Assembly (NCBI RefSeq): GCF_006346315.1
Contig: NZ_VDMR01000004.1
Coordinates: forward strand, 186,001-250,000
From: Nocardioides litoris
GTDB taxonomy: Bacteria > Actinomycetota > Actinomycetes > Propionibacteriales > Nocardioidaceae
Length of the DNA: 64,000 bases
Direction: 5' to 3'
Positions 1-8,111 of the stretch are shown one piece after another. Under the pieces are notes generated by a model. It had not been told where the DNA came from. It saw only the letters and a program-made list of their open reading frames with translations, and ran no database searches. How positions within the stretch are numbered: position 1 is the first letter of the stretch; each line of letters starts with the position of its first letter. The translations under genes and the position numbers were made by a program.

Positions 1-152
1 CTGCCGGTCCTCGGGGCGGCCGGCGCCGCGCTCGTCGGGTCGGGTGGCGTAGTGGGTGCGTCGTCGGGAGCGGCGCCGCAGCCGAGGGTCAGGGCGGCGA
101 GCGCCACGACGGTGGCGAGGCTCGTGCGACGGGGTCGACGGGGAGACGGCAT
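1..152 (-). CDS. Lipoprotein, N-terminal fragment (runs off window)
   Basis: Only the first 50 codons are present; the ATG is at 152 and the gene continues to the left of the window. The start MPSPRRPRRTS is a positively charged n-region, followed by a hydrophobic stretch (LATVVALAALTL) and Gly-Cys at residues 24-25, then a Pro/Ala/Thr/Asp-rich linker. This is the layout of an exported lipoprotein with Cys25 as the lipidation site, although the residues before it (T-L-G) make a weak lipobox. The body of the protein is not visible, so no function is offered. It is divergent from cysQ, with 43 bp between the two start codons. Confidence 0.6.
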   Translation of the reverse strand, partial: MPSPRRPRRTSLATVVALAALTLGCGAAPDDAPTTPPDPTSAAPAAPRTG

Positions 153-181
153 CGCGTCGAGGGTACGTCGGCGGCGGCCAC

Positions 182-187
182 TACGCT
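182..187 (+). promoter_or_regulatory. Candidate -10 box of cysQ (leaderless)
   Basis: TACGCT fits the actinobacterial TANNNT -10 consensus and lies 8 nt before the GTG start, leaving no room for a ribosome binding site. Transcription would begin at or near the start codon. Confidence 0.45.
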
Positions 188-195
188 CGGGCCTC

Positions 196-999
196 GTGAC
201 CTACGAGCCGACCCTGCCGCCCGAGTCCGCCGCCACCGACGACCACGTGCTCGCCGCCTGGTTGGCCGACGAGGCCGGCCGTCGGCTGCTCGAGGTCCGC
301 AGCGAGGGCCTGGAGGGTCGCGAGCTCAAGGACGCCGGCGACCGGGCCGCCCACGAGCTGCTCATGGAGCTGGTCGCCCGGCACCGGCCCACCGACGCGG
401 TGCTCTCCGAGGAGGGCAAGGACGACAAGGCGCGCCTCGACGCCGAGCGGGTCTGGATCATCGACCCCCTCGACGGCACCCGCGAGTTCTCCGAGCCGCC
501 CCGCGACGACTGGGCCGTCCACGTGGCGCTGTGGGAGCGCGGCGCCGGCGACGGCTCGACCGGTGCCGGTGACCTGACAGCCGCCGCGGTCGCCCAGCCG
601 GCGCTGGGGGAGACCTTCACGACCGGCACGCCCCTCGTCGTACCCCCCTCGACCAGCGCGTCGCCGCGCATCGCGGTCTCGCGCAGCCGGCCGCCGGAGT
701 TCGTGCACGGCCTGGCCGCCGAGCTGGACGCGCAGCTGGTCGCCATGGGCTCGGCCGGCGTCAAGGTGCTCTCGGTCGCCCGTGACGTCACCGACGCCTA
801 CGTCCACGCCGGCGGCCAGTACGAGTGGGACAGCGCCGCGCCCGTCGCGGTGGCCAGGGCCGCGGGCCTGTTCACCAGCCGCATCGACGGCAGCCCGCTG
901 CGCTACAACCAGGACGACGTCTACCTGCCCGACCTCGTCGTGTGCCGGCCCGAGCTGGCCGACCGCATCCTGGGCTGGATCGCCGAGAACGGCGCGTGA
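196..999 (+). CDS. cysQ: 3'(2'),5'-bisphosphate nucleotidase CysQ
   Basis: This 267-residue protein belongs to the inositol-monophosphatase/CysQ family, which removes the 3' phosphate from PAP (and PAPS) and so clears a toxic by-product of sulfate assimilation in the cytoplasm. The metal-binding signatures are all visible: LSEEGKDD, the WIIDPLDGTREFSE block, and YEWDSAAPVAVA near the C-terminus. Length and sequence order resemble the mycobacterial CysQ as I remember it (RDDWAVH, GGQ-EWDSAAP, DGSPLRYNQ). The GTG at 196 is chosen because it follows a TANNNT box and gives the family's usual N-terminus. A HAD hydrolase gene follows 7 nt downstream and is probably co-transcribed. Confidence 0.9.
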   Translation: MTYEPTLPPESAATDDHVLAAWLADEAGRRLLEVRSEGLEGRELKDAGDRAAHELLMELVARHRPTDAVLSEEGKDDKARLDAERVWIIDPLDGTREFSEPPRDDWAVHVALWERGAGDGSTGAGDLTAAAVAQPALGETFTTGTPLVVPPSTSASPRIAVSRSRPPEFVHGLAAELDAQLVAMGSAGVKVLSVARDVTDAYVHAGGQYEWDSAAPVAVARAAGLFTSRIDGSPLRYNQDDVYLPDLVVCRPELADRILGWIAENGA

Positions 1000-1006
1000 G
1001 GGGCCG

Positions 1007-1621
1007 GTGAGCGACACCGTCCGCCACGTCCTGCTCGACGCCGACGGGGTCCTGCAGGACCTCCCCGGCGGCTGGGTCGAGCGGGTCGAGCCGTGGCTGG
1101 GAGAGCGGGCCGAGGAGTTCATCCTCGAGTCCTGGCGGCTCGAGCTGCCGGCCCTGCGCGGCGAGGAGGACTTCTTCGAGCACCTGACCCGCCACCTGGC
1201 GGCGTACGACGCCGAGGTGGACGCCCGCGACCTGTTCGCCGCGGTGTGGACCTCGATCGAGCTGGTGCCGTCGTCGATCGCGCTGGTCCACCAGCTGCGC
1301 GCCGCGGGGTACGGCGTCCACCTGGGCACCAACCAGGAGCGCCACCGCGGCACCTACATGGCCACCGAGCTCGGCTTCGACGAGCTGTTCGACGTCTCCT
1401 GCTACTCCTGGCAGCTCGGTGCGGTGAAGCCCGAGGCGGCCTACTTCGAGCGGGCGCTGGAGCGCATCGGCGCCCCCGCGCCCGAGGTCCTGTTCGTCGA
1501 CGACCGCCTCGACAACGTCGAGTCCGCCCGGTCGGTCGGCCTCGCCGGCGTCCACTGGACCTTCACCGAGGGGCGTCCTGCGCTCGAGGAGCGGCTCGCC
1601 GAGCACGGCGTCCACGTCTGA
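1007..1621 (+). CDS. HAD-superfamily hydrolase (subfamily IA type)
   Basis: This 204-residue protein carries the HAD phosphatase motifs in order: motif I LLDADGVLQDL, with the nucleophile Asp and the Asp two residues later; motif II Thr in LGTNQE; the motif III Lys in KPEAAYF; and motif IV LFVDDRLDNVESA. The helical cap between motifs I and II is that of subfamily IA enzymes, which hydrolyse small phosphorylated metabolites. The substrate cannot be read from sequence. The GTG start at 1007 follows a GAGGGG ribosome binding site that overlaps the cysQ stop region, so it is likely coupled to cysQ. Confidence 0.85.
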   Translation: MSDTVRHVLLDADGVLQDLPGGWVERVEPWLGERAEEFILESWRLELPALRGEEDFFEHLTRHLAAYDAEVDARDLFAAVWTSIELVPSSIALVHQLRAAGYGVHLGTNQERHRGTYMATELGFDELFDVSCYSWQLGAVKPEAAYFERALERIGAPAPEVLFVDDRLDNVESARSVGLAGVHWTFTEGRPALEERLAEHGVHV

Positions 1622-1679
1622 CGTGGGGCTTCGAAATGCAGAGGCCCCGCCGCGGTCGTCCCTGGCAGGCTCGGGAGCC

Positions 1680-2075
1680 GTGACGTCCTACATCTCGCAC
1701 ACCACGATCGACTGCCACGACGCCTACACCCTCTCCGAGTGGTGGAAGGGCGTGCTCGGCTGGAGCGACCTCGAGGGCGACCCCAACCTGCCCGGGCACG
1801 AGGAGTGCATGATCCGCGACCCCGAGACCGGCGCCCAGCTGCTGTTCATCGAGGTGCCCGACGCCGAGCTGCCGGCCAAGCGCATCCACTTCGACATCGC
1901 CCCGCGCGAGGGCACCCGGGACGCCGAGGTCGAGCGCCTGCTGGCCCACGGCGCGACCTTCGTGGCCGACCACCGCGGCATCCACGGCGAGGGCACCGGC
2001 TGGGTCACCCTCGCCGACCCCGAGGGCAACCAGATGTGCGTCCTCCGCAACGCCGCCGAGCGCACCGGGTCCTGA
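1680..2075 (+). CDS. VOC-superfamily (glyoxalase-like) protein
   Basis: This 131-residue single-domain protein opens with SYISHTTIDCHDAYTLSEWW, a glyoxalase/bleomycin-resistance-type beta-alpha-beta start, and ends with the typical WVTLADPEGNQMCVL strand. HFDIAP in the middle matches the second half of the fold. VOC proteins bind a metal and a small substrate; neither can be deduced here. GTG at 1680 is preferred because the fold begins only a few residues later and the in-frame codons before it have no similarity to a domain. It is a tail-to-tail neighbour of the sugar dehydrogenase gene. Confidence 0.75.
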   Translation: MTSYISHTTIDCHDAYTLSEWWKGVLGWSDLEGDPNLPGHEECMIRDPETGAQLLFIEVPDAELPAKRIHFDIAPREGTRDAEVERLLAHGATFVADHRGIHGEGTGWVTLADPEGNQMCVLRNAAERTGS

Positions 2076-2106
2076 CCCCTCGGAGTCCCCGGGTCGGGCC
2101 TCACCG

Positions 2107-3270
2107 TCAGGGGCGGACGAGCAGGATCTGGTCGTCGTCCTCGGCGGGATCGCCGCGACCGTCGCGGTTGCTCGTGGTGACCCACAGCATCCCGTCGGGG
2201 GCGGCGGCGACGGTGCGCATGCGGCCGTACTGGCCGACGAAGAAGCCCTTGGGGTCGACCGCGCGGGCGCCGTCGACGGTGACGCGCCACAGCTGCTCGC
2301 CCTTGAGCGCAGCCATCCACAGCGAGCCGTCGAGGTAGGCCAGGCCGGAGGGGGAGGCGTCGTCGGTGTTCCAGGTCTGCTGGGGGTCGACGTAGTCGGG
2401 CTCGCCGCCGTCGCCCTCGACCTCGGGCCAGCCGTAGTTGCTGCCGGACTCGACGAGGTTGAGCTCGTCGAAGGTGTCCTGGCCGAACTCCGAGGCCCAC
2501 AGCCGTCCGGCGTCGTCGAAGGCGAGGCCCTGGACGTTGCGGTGGCCGTAGGAGAAGACGGGGGAGTCGAAGGGGTTGCCGGGAGCCGGGTCGCCGTCGG
2601 GCGTCAGCCGCAGCACCTTGCCGCCCAGGGAGCCGCGGTCCTGGGCGAGCGGCGGGTCGCCGGCCTCGCCGGTGGAGACGTAGAGGAAGCCGTCGGGCCC
2701 GAAGGCCAGCCGGCCGCCGTCGTGGATGAACGCCCGCGGGATGCCGTCGAGCAGCACCTCGGGCTCGCCGAGCCGGTCGCGGCGCAGCGGGGCGCGCACG
2801 ACGCGGTTGTCCTGGGCGGCGGAGAGGTAGAGGTAGACCTGCCGGTCGTCCTCGAAGTCGGGGGAGAGGGCCACGCCGAGCAGGCCGTTCTCCGCACCGC
2901 TGCCGTCGGGCCGGGCGGCCTCGACGACGCCGAGCTCCTTGACGTCGCCCTCGGGCGAGACCCGGAGCACCCGGCGGGTGTCGCGCTCGGTGACGATCGC
3001 GTCGCCGTTGGCGAAGAAGTCGAGGCCCCAGGGTGCCTCGAGGCCGGTCGCGACCGTGCCGACGACCTCCGGCGGCCCGGCCGGGGTCGGGTCGGCCGTC
3101 GGCGCGTCGGTCGTCGGGTCCTGCGACGGGGACGGGGACGGCGAGCCCGACGCCGGCGGGGTCGTGCCCGTGATCGTCACGTCGGTCTCGTTGCCGCCCT
3201 GGCCGCACGCGGACAGGGCGCCACCGGCCAGCAGCAGCACGGCCGCCGCGCCCGCCGTCGTACGACGCAC
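2107..3270 (-). CDS. PQQ-dependent aldose sugar dehydrogenase-like lipoprotein
   Basis: This 387-residue secreted protein has an N-terminal lipobox (LLLAGGALSAC), a Ser/Pro/Thr-rich linker and then a six-bladed beta-propeller of the soluble glucose dehydrogenase/YliI family. Recognisable blade motifs are EAPWGLDFFANGDAIVTERD, GLLGVALSPDF, HDGGRLAFGPDGFLYVSTGE, YGHRNVQGLAFD and WASEFGQDTFDELN with SNYGWP. Family members oxidise aldose sugars with PQQ outside the cell, but many actinobacterial members are uncharacterised and no PQQ synthesis genes lie in this window. The GTG at 3270 is 2 nt after the stop of the upstream hydrolase gene, so the two form an operon. Confidence 0.85.
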   Translation of the reverse strand: MRRTTAGAAAVLLLAGGALSACGQGGNETDVTITGTTPPASGSPSPSPSQDPTTDAPTADPTPAGPPEVVGTVATGLEAPWGLDFFANGDAIVTERDTRRVLRVSPEGDVKELGVVEAARPDGSGAENGLLGVALSPDFEDDRQVYLYLSAAQDNRVVRAPLRRDRLGEPEVLLDGIPRAFIHDGGRLAFGPDGFLYVSTGEAGDPPLAQDRGSLGGKVLRLTPDGDPAPGNPFDSPVFSYGHRNVQGLAFDDAGRLWASEFGQDTFDELNLVESGSNYGWPEVEGDGGEPDYVDPQQTWNTDDASPSGLAYLDGSLWMAALKGEQLWRVTVDGARAVDPKGFFVGQYGRMRTVAAAPDGMLWVTTSNRDGRGDPAEDDDQILLVRP

Positions 3271-3272
3271 GC

Positions 3273-4187
3273 TCAGCCGACCTTCTCGAGGAACTCCAGG
3301 AGCAGCCCGTGCACCACCTCGGGCTTCTCGAGCGGCAGGAAGTGCGAGCCGCGCAGCTCGACGTACTCGCCCTCGGGCATCCGGGCGGCCGCGGTGGCCA
3401 TGTCGCGGGCGCCGGCCAGGACGTCCCAGCGTCCGGCCACGAACATCGCCGGCACGTCGAGGGAGGACAGCGACACGCGGGCGTGGCGCGAGGTGCTCAG
3501 GGCGAGGTGGAAGTACCAGTCGAGCGGCGTGGTCAGGAACTCCTTGACCGCGACCGCCGTGCCGTCGACGTCGCGCACCGGGAGCATGAACCCCGAGTGC
3601 GACAGCGCACCGATCGCCCTGCGGCCGATCGGGAGCCGCCGGGCGACGGGCGTGAGGGCCCTGCCGGCGACGGTCATGCCGCGGGAGAGGTTGACGGTGA
3701 GCGCGCGGGCCACCGGGTGCGGCAGGCGCAACGGCGCCAGCATCGTGGCGAAGGTGTCGCCCGGCACGCCGGCGACCGCGAACAGACCGGCCACGCGCTC
3801 GGGGTGGCGGGCGGTGAGCTCGAACATCGTGTTGACGCCCATCGACCAGCCCATCAGCACGGCCCGGTCGATGCCGAAGTGGTCCATGACCGACAGGCCG
3901 TCCTCGACGAAGTGCTCGATCTCGACGTGGGCGGGGTCGACCGGGCGCTCGGAGCCACCGACGCCGCGGTGGTTCCAGGACACGATGCGGACGCCGCAGT
4001 CGGGGTCGAGCAGCGCGGGCCAGCACCAGGCGTTGGTGCCCAGACCGTTGCAGAGCACCACGGTGGGCCCGTCGATGCGGCCGTCGGGGTCGTTGGTCCA
4101 GGCGCGCAGCGTGGTGCCGTCGTCGGACCGGATGTCGCGGAAGGCCGGCGTGGGGGCCGTGACGGCCCGCGCGGCGGAGGTCGGCAT
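3273..4187 (-). CDS. Alpha/beta-fold hydrolase
   Basis: This 304-residue protein shows a typical alpha/beta hydrolase layout: oxyanion-hole region VLCNGLGTNAWCW, strand VSWNHRGVGGSE, nucleophile elbow MGWSMGVN (G-x-S-x-G) and a late catalytic His in LRGSHFLPLEKPE. A cap domain occupies the middle of the chain. Substrate unknown; esterase, lipase or haloperoxidase-like roles are all possible. ATG at 4187 is chosen over an upstream in-frame ATG at 4205, because the hydrolase fold begins shortly after it. The sugar dehydrogenase gene follows immediately. Confidence 0.8.
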   Translation of the reverse strand: MPTSAARAVTAPTPAFRDIRSDDGTTLRAWTNDPDGRIDGPTVVLCNGLGTNAWCWPALLDPDCGVRIVSWNHRGVGGSERPVDPAHVEIEHFVEDGLSVMDHFGIDRAVLMGWSMGVNTMFELTARHPERVAGLFAVAGVPGDTFATMLAPLRLPHPVARALTVNLSRGMTVAGRALTPVARRLPIGRRAIGALSHSGFMLPVRDVDGTAVAVKEFLTTPLDWYFHLALSTSRHARVSLSSLDVPAMFVAGRWDVLAGARDMATAAARMPEGEYVELRGSHFLPLEKPEVVHGLLLEFLEKVG

Positions 4188-4226
4188 GGACCGATTCTGC
4201 CGCACCGGCGGTCGGACCGTCGCGGG

Positions 4227-4460
4227 CTAGCCCCGGTGGACGCCGGGGGCAGCGTCCGGCAGCGGTGCCGCGGCCGGGTCGCGGACCGGGAGCGCGGCGA
4301 GGTAGTCGGCCACGTCCTCCCGCTCGGCGCGACGCTGGGCGCAGGCGGTCGCCGCGACCATGGCGTTGCGGCGGGCCTGCTGCTGGCTGGCCACGGGCCA
4401 GTCCTGGAGTCGCTGCACGAGGCCCCGGAGGGGACCCGCCATGGAGGGGGTGCCGAGCAT
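4227..4460 (-). CDS. Small conserved-looking hypothetical protein
   Basis: This reads as a 77-residue, mostly helical protein with an amphipathic core (LRGLVQRLQDWPVASQQQAR, then RNAMVAATACAQRRAEREDV) and a Pro/Ala-rich tail. No domain is recognised. It is accepted as real because it sits alone between two same-strand genes without an overlapping better frame and its codons have the third-position GC bias of its neighbours. An AGGA motif precedes the ATG at 4460; a second ATG at 4442 is the alternative start. Confidence 0.5.
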   Translation of the reverse strand: MLGTPSMAGPLRGLVQRLQDWPVASQQQARRNAMVAATACAQRRAEREDVADYLAALPVRDPAAAPLPDAAPGVHRG

Positions 4461-4529
4461 GGTCCTGACGCTACGCCGCCCGTCAATCGCCCCCCGTCAC
4501 GACGGCGTGACATCTGGGTGAACTCGGGG

Positions 4530-5405
4530 TCAGTCCGGGACCGGGTCGGCGAGCACGGTGCGCTGCCGGGTGGCGCCCACGCTCGCGGCGACCACGCAGG
4601 CGATCGCGAGCCACTGCAGGGCGGTGAGGGACTCCGAGACGACGAGGATCCCCGCGAGGGCGGCGGCCGCGGGCTCGAGGGACATCAAGATGCCGAAGAC
4701 GGCCGGACGCATCGAGCGGAGCGCGACCAGCTCGCAGCTGTAGGGGACCACCGAGGACAGCAGGCCGACGGCGGCCCCGAGCAGCAGGATCCGCGGGTCG
4801 AGCATGGCGTCGGTCGCGTCGCCGACCAGCAGGAACGGCGCGACCAGGATCGTCCCGACGACGCTGGCCAGGGCGAGCCCCCCGAGGCCGTCGTACCGGC
4901 GTCCGGTCGCGCCGGAGAGCAGGATGTACGCCGCCCAGAACCCCCCGGCCAGCAGCGCGAAGAGCACGCCGACCAGGTCGAGGTCGGACCGCTCGGCCCC
5001 GAGCAGGACCACGCCCACCCCGGCCAGGCCGACCCACGCCAGGTCGCGCGGGCGGCGCGACCCGACGACGGCGAGCGTGAGCGGCCCGACGAACTCGAGC
5101 GTGACGGCGATGCCGAGCGGGATCCGGGCGAAGGCCTGGTAGATCGAGAGGTTCATCAGGCCGAGCGAGGCCCCGAACGCCAGCACGAGCAGGAGGTCGC
5201 CGCGGCTGCGGCCGGCGAGCCGGGGCCGAGCCCACGCGCAGAGCACGAGCGCGCTGGTGAGCAGGCGCAGCAGCACCAGCGCGGTCGGGGAGACCTCGTC
5301 GAACAGCGTCTTGGCGATCGCGGCGCCGAGCTGCACCGAGGCGATCCCGACCAGCACCAGCGCGACCGGTGAGGGGACGGTGGTCGGGCGGCGCACCGGC
5401 TCCAC
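4530..5405 (-). CDS. EamA/DMT-family transporter (RhtA-like exporter)
   Basis: This 291-residue inner-membrane protein has ten predicted transmembrane helices built from two EamA repeats. SVQLGAAIAKTLFDEVSP, followed by LVLLRLLTSALVL, marks helix 1-2, and the second repeat runs from LVGVLFALLAGGFWAAYIL to VPYSCELVALRSMRPAVFGILMSLEPAAAALAG. The pattern resembles the threonine/homoserine exporter RhtA branch of the drug/metabolite transporter superfamily, so export of an amino acid is the best guess but not proven. A short same-strand gene follows after 69 nt. Confidence 0.8.
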   Translation of the reverse strand: MEPVRRPTTVPSPVALVLVGIASVQLGAAIAKTLFDEVSPTALVLLRLLTSALVLCAWARPRLAGRSRGDLLLVLAFGASLGLMNLSIYQAFARIPLGIAVTLEFVGPLTLAVVGSRRPRDLAWVGLAGVGVVLLGAERSDLDLVGVLFALLAGGFWAAYILLSGATGRRYDGLGGLALASVVGTILVAPFLLVGDATDAMLDPRILLLGAAVGLLSSVVPYSCELVALRSMRPAVFGILMSLEPAAAALAGILVVSESLTALQWLAIACVVAASVGATRQRTVLADPVPD

Positions 5406-5458
5406 GCTAGGACACGCGCCAGGACACGCGCTGGTGCGGGCTGTGCCACCATGCCGAG

Positions 5459-5914
5459 ATGGGGAGCTACCGCGTCAGTCGGTCGACCACCATCGCCGCC
5501 GACCCCGCCCTGGTCCACCGCCTCGTGCACGACCTGCGCGAGTGGCGGGCCTGGTCGCCCTGGGAGGGCCTGGACCCCGACCTGCAGCGCACGTACGCCG
5601 GCCCGCCCGCCGGCGTCGGCGCGCGCTACGAGTGGTCGGGCAACCGCAGGGCCGGCCGCGGGTCGATGGAGGTCGTGGGCTCGACCCCGGAGAAGGTCGA
5701 GGTGCGGCTGGTCTTCGACAAGCCCTTCCGCTCCACCAGCGACGTCACCTTCGACCTCCGCCCCGCCGGCCTGGCCACCGACGTCACGTGGACGATGACC
5801 GGCGAGCAGCGCGGCCTCGCCGGCCTCGTCGGTCGGGTGGTCCCGATGGAGAAGCTGCTCGGCAAGGACTTCGAGCGCGGCCTCGCCCAGCTCAAGTCCG
5901 CCGCCGAGGCCTGA
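5459..5914 (+). CDS. SRPBCC (START-like) family protein
   Basis: This 151-residue protein has the helix-grip layout of polyketide-cyclase/START-like proteins: an opening strand YRVSRSTTIAADPALVHRLV, the W-x-x-W region DLREWRAWSPWEGLDP, central strands and a long C-terminal helix (MEKLLGKDFERGLAQLKSAA). Such proteins hold hydrophobic ligands or act as small cyclases or co-chaperones; nothing here identifies the ligand. ATG at 5459 gives the complete fold. It is monocistronic and is followed by the palindrome array. Confidence 0.75.
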   Translation: MGSYRVSRSTTIAADPALVHRLVHDLREWRAWSPWEGLDPDLQRTYAGPPAGVGARYEWSGNRRAGRGSMEVVGSTPEKVEVRLVFDKPFRSTSDVTFDLRPAGLATDVTWTMTGEQRGLAGLVGRVVPMEKLLGKDFERGLAQLKSAAEA

Positions 5915-5962
5915 CCCGACCCCACGGGCCGGCTCGCGGTCGTGCGTGCTGGCCGCGGTCAT

Positions 5963-6385
5963 GTGGTCTCGAGACAGGACTTCGTCCTTCCTCGACCACC
6001 GTGGGGTGCCGTCGGGCGTGATCTCGACCCACGGTGGTCGAGGAAGGCGCGCTGGCGCCTGTCTCGAGACCACGAGCTGGCTGCGGTCATGTGGTCTCGA
6101 GACAGGACGTCGTCCTTCCTCGACCACCGTGGGGTGCCGTCGGGCGTGGTCTCGACCCACGGTGGTCGAGGAAGGCGCGCTGCCGCCTGTCTCGAGACCA
6201 CGAGCTGGCTGCGGTCGGGTGGTCTCGAGACAGGACGTCGTCCTTCCTCGACCACCGTGGGGTGCCTCGGGCGTGGTCTCGACCCACGGTGGTCGAGGAA
6301 GGCGCGCTGGCGCCTGTCTCGAGACCACGAGCTGGCTGCGGTCGGGTGGTCTCGAGACAGGACGTCGTCCTTCCTCGACCACCGT
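5963..6385 (+). repeat. Array of seven alternating palindromic elements (family A), 128-bp period
   Basis: Seven 40-43 bp elements alternate in orientation: 5963-6002, 6031-6073, 6091-6130, 6159-6201, 6219-6258, 6286-6328 and 6346-6385. Each has constant outer arms (CGGTGGTCGAGGA and TGTCTCGAGACCAC) and a short inner stem whose two arms are complementary (AGGCGC/GCGCCT or AGGAC/GTCCT). The pair of opposite copies plus spacers recurs every 127-128 bp, so this is also a tandem repeat of about 3.3 units. It fills the whole gap between the SRPBCC gene and ilvD. Copies also occur at 13.2 kb, 17 kb and, degenerate, at 30.4 kb. Confidence 0.9.
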
Positions 6386-6420
6386 GTGGCCCGCAGGGAC
6401 CCGCGGCACGCCACCCCGCC

Positions 6421-6426
6421 TAGGCT
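6421..6426 (+). promoter_or_regulatory. Candidate -10 box of ilvD (leaderless)
   Basis: TAGGCT fits TANNNT and ends 6 nt before the ilvD ATG, so the transcript would start at the initiation codon. No ribosome binding site is present. Confidence 0.5.
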
Positions 6427-6432
6427 TGCCGC

Positions 6433-8109
6433 ATGAGCGAGAAGCCCGACATCAAGCCCCGCTCGCGCGACGTCACCGACGGGCTGGAGCGGGCCGCGGC
6501 CCGCGGCATGCTGCGCGCGGTCGGGATGGGCGACGAGGACTGGGAGAAGCCGCAGATCGGCGTCGCCTCGTCGTGGAACGAGATCACCCCGTGCAACCTG
6601 CCGCTCGACCGGCTGGCCAAGGCGGTCAAGAACGGCGTGCACGCCGCCGGCGGCTACCCGCTCGAGTTCGGCACCATCTCGGTCTCCGACGGCATCTCCA
6701 TGGGCCACGAGGGCATGCACTTCTCGCTGGTCTCGCGCGAGGTCATCGCCGACTCGGTCGAGACCGTGATGATGGCCGAGCGCCTCGACGGCTCGGTCCT
6801 GCTCGCCGGCTGCGACAAGTCGCTGCCGGGCATGCTCATGGCTGCGGCACGCCTCGACCTCGCCTCGGTCTTCCTGTACGCCGGCTCGATCATGCCCGGG
6901 CAGGTCGACGGCCGTGACGTGACGATCATCGACGCCTTCGAGGCCGTCGGCGCCTGCCTGGCCGGCAAGATCTCCCGCGAGGAGGTCGACAAGGTCGAGC
7001 GCGCCATCTGCCCCGGCGAGGGCGCCTGCGGCGGCATGTACACCGCCAACACCATGGCCGCGGTCGCCGAGGCGATCGGCATGTCGCTGCCGGGCAGCGC
7101 CGCGCCGCCGGCGGTCGACCGCCGGCGCGACGGGTTCGCCCACCGCTCGGGCCAGGCGGTGGTCGAGATGCTGCGCCAGGGCATCACCGCGCGCCAGATC
7201 ATGACCAAGGAGGCGTTCGAGAACGCCATCACCGTCGTCATGGCCCTCGGCGGCTCGACCAACGCCGTCCTGCACCTGCTGGCCATCGCCCGCGAGGCCG
7301 AGGTCGACCTGACCCTCGACGACTTCAACCGCATCGGCGACAAGGTGCCGCACCTCGGCGACCTCAAGCCGTTCGGCAAGTACGTGATGTACGACGTCGA
7401 CAAGGTCGGCGGCATCCCGGTCGTGATGAAGGCGCTGCTCGACGCCGGGCTCATGCACGGCGACTGCCTCACCGTCACCGGCCGGACGATGGCCGAGAAC
7501 CTCGCCGACATCGCCCCGCCGCCGCTCGACGACGACGTCATCCGGGCCATCGACCGGCCCATCCACGCCACCGGCGGCCTGACCATCCTCAAGGGGTCGC
7601 TGGCCCCGGAGGGCGCGGTGGTCAAGAGCGCCGGGTTCGACGAGTCGGTCTTCACCGGCACCGCGCGGGTCTTCGACGGCGAGCGGGCCGCGATGGACGC
7701 GCTCGCCGCGGGCCGCATCGTGGCCGGCGACGTCGTCGTCATCCGCTACGAGGGCCCGAAGGGCGGCCCCGGCATGCGCGAGATGCTCGCCATCACCGGC
7801 GCCATCAAGGGCGCCGGCCTCGGCAAGGACGTCCTGCTGCTCACCGACGGCCGGTTCTCCGGCGGCACGACCGGCCTGTGCGTGGGCCACGTGGCGCCCG
7901 AGGCCGTCGACGGCGGTCCGATCGCGTTCGTCCGCGACGGCGACCCGATCACCCTCGACGTCCTCAACCGCACCCTCGAGGTCGAGATGAGCGACTTGGA
8001 GGAGCGCAAGGTCGGCTGGGAGCCGCTGCCGCCGAAGTACACCCGCGGCGTCCTCGGCAAGTACGCCCGCACCGTGGCCTCCGCGGCCCACGGCGCGGTC
8101 ACCTCCTGA
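6433..8109 (+). CDS. ilvD: Dihydroxy-acid dehydratase
   Basis: This 558-residue enzyme dehydrates 2,3-dihydroxy-isovalerate and 2,3-dihydroxy-3-methylvalerate to the 2-oxo acids, the penultimate step of valine and isoleucine synthesis. Family signatures are [25 protein letters not shown] and [16 protein letters not shown], whose Cys residues bind the iron-sulfur cluster, and [21 protein letters not shown] near the C-terminus. Length is that of the shorter bacterial IlvD type. It stands alone about 13 kb from ilvBNC, behind its own leaderless promoter and directly downstream of the family A palindrome array. Confidence 0.95.
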   Translation: MSEKPDIKPRSRDVTDGLERAAARGMLRAVGMGDEDWEKPQIGVASSWNEITPCNLPLDRLAKAVKNGVHAAGGYPLEFGTISVSDGISMGHEGMHFSLVSREVIADSVETVMMAERLDGSVLLAGCDKSLPGMLMAAARLDLASVFLYAGSIMPGQVDGRDVTIIDAFEAVGACLAGKISREEVDKVERAICPGEGACGGMYTANTMAAVAEAIGMSLPGSAAPPAVDRRRDGFAHRSGQAVVEMLRQGITARQIMTKEAFENAITVVMALGGSTNAVLHLLAIAREAEVDLTLDDFNRIGDKVPHLGDLKPFGKYVMYDVDKVGGIPVVMKALLDAGLMHGDCLTVTGRTMAENLADIAPPPLDDDVIRAIDRPIHATGGLTILKGSLAPEGAVVKSAGFDESVFTGTARVFDGERAAMDALAAGRIVAGDVVVIRYEGPKGGPGMREMLAITGAIKGAGLGKDVLLLTDGRFSGGTTGLCVGHVAPEAVDGGPIAFVRDGDPITLDVLNRTLEVEMSDLEERKVGWEPLPPKYTRGVLGKYARTVASAAHGAVTS

Positions 8110-8111
8110 CG

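Noticed and set aside
4496..4511. GTCACG/CGTGAC inverted repeat between the small ORF and the EamA gene
   Set aside because: Only 6-bp arms in a very GC-rich gap between same-strand genes; too weak to call as terminator or operator.
5963..6385. CRISPR array
   Set aside because: Units alternate in orientation, are themselves palindromic, and the spacers between them are nearly identical instead of unique. No cas genes are present.
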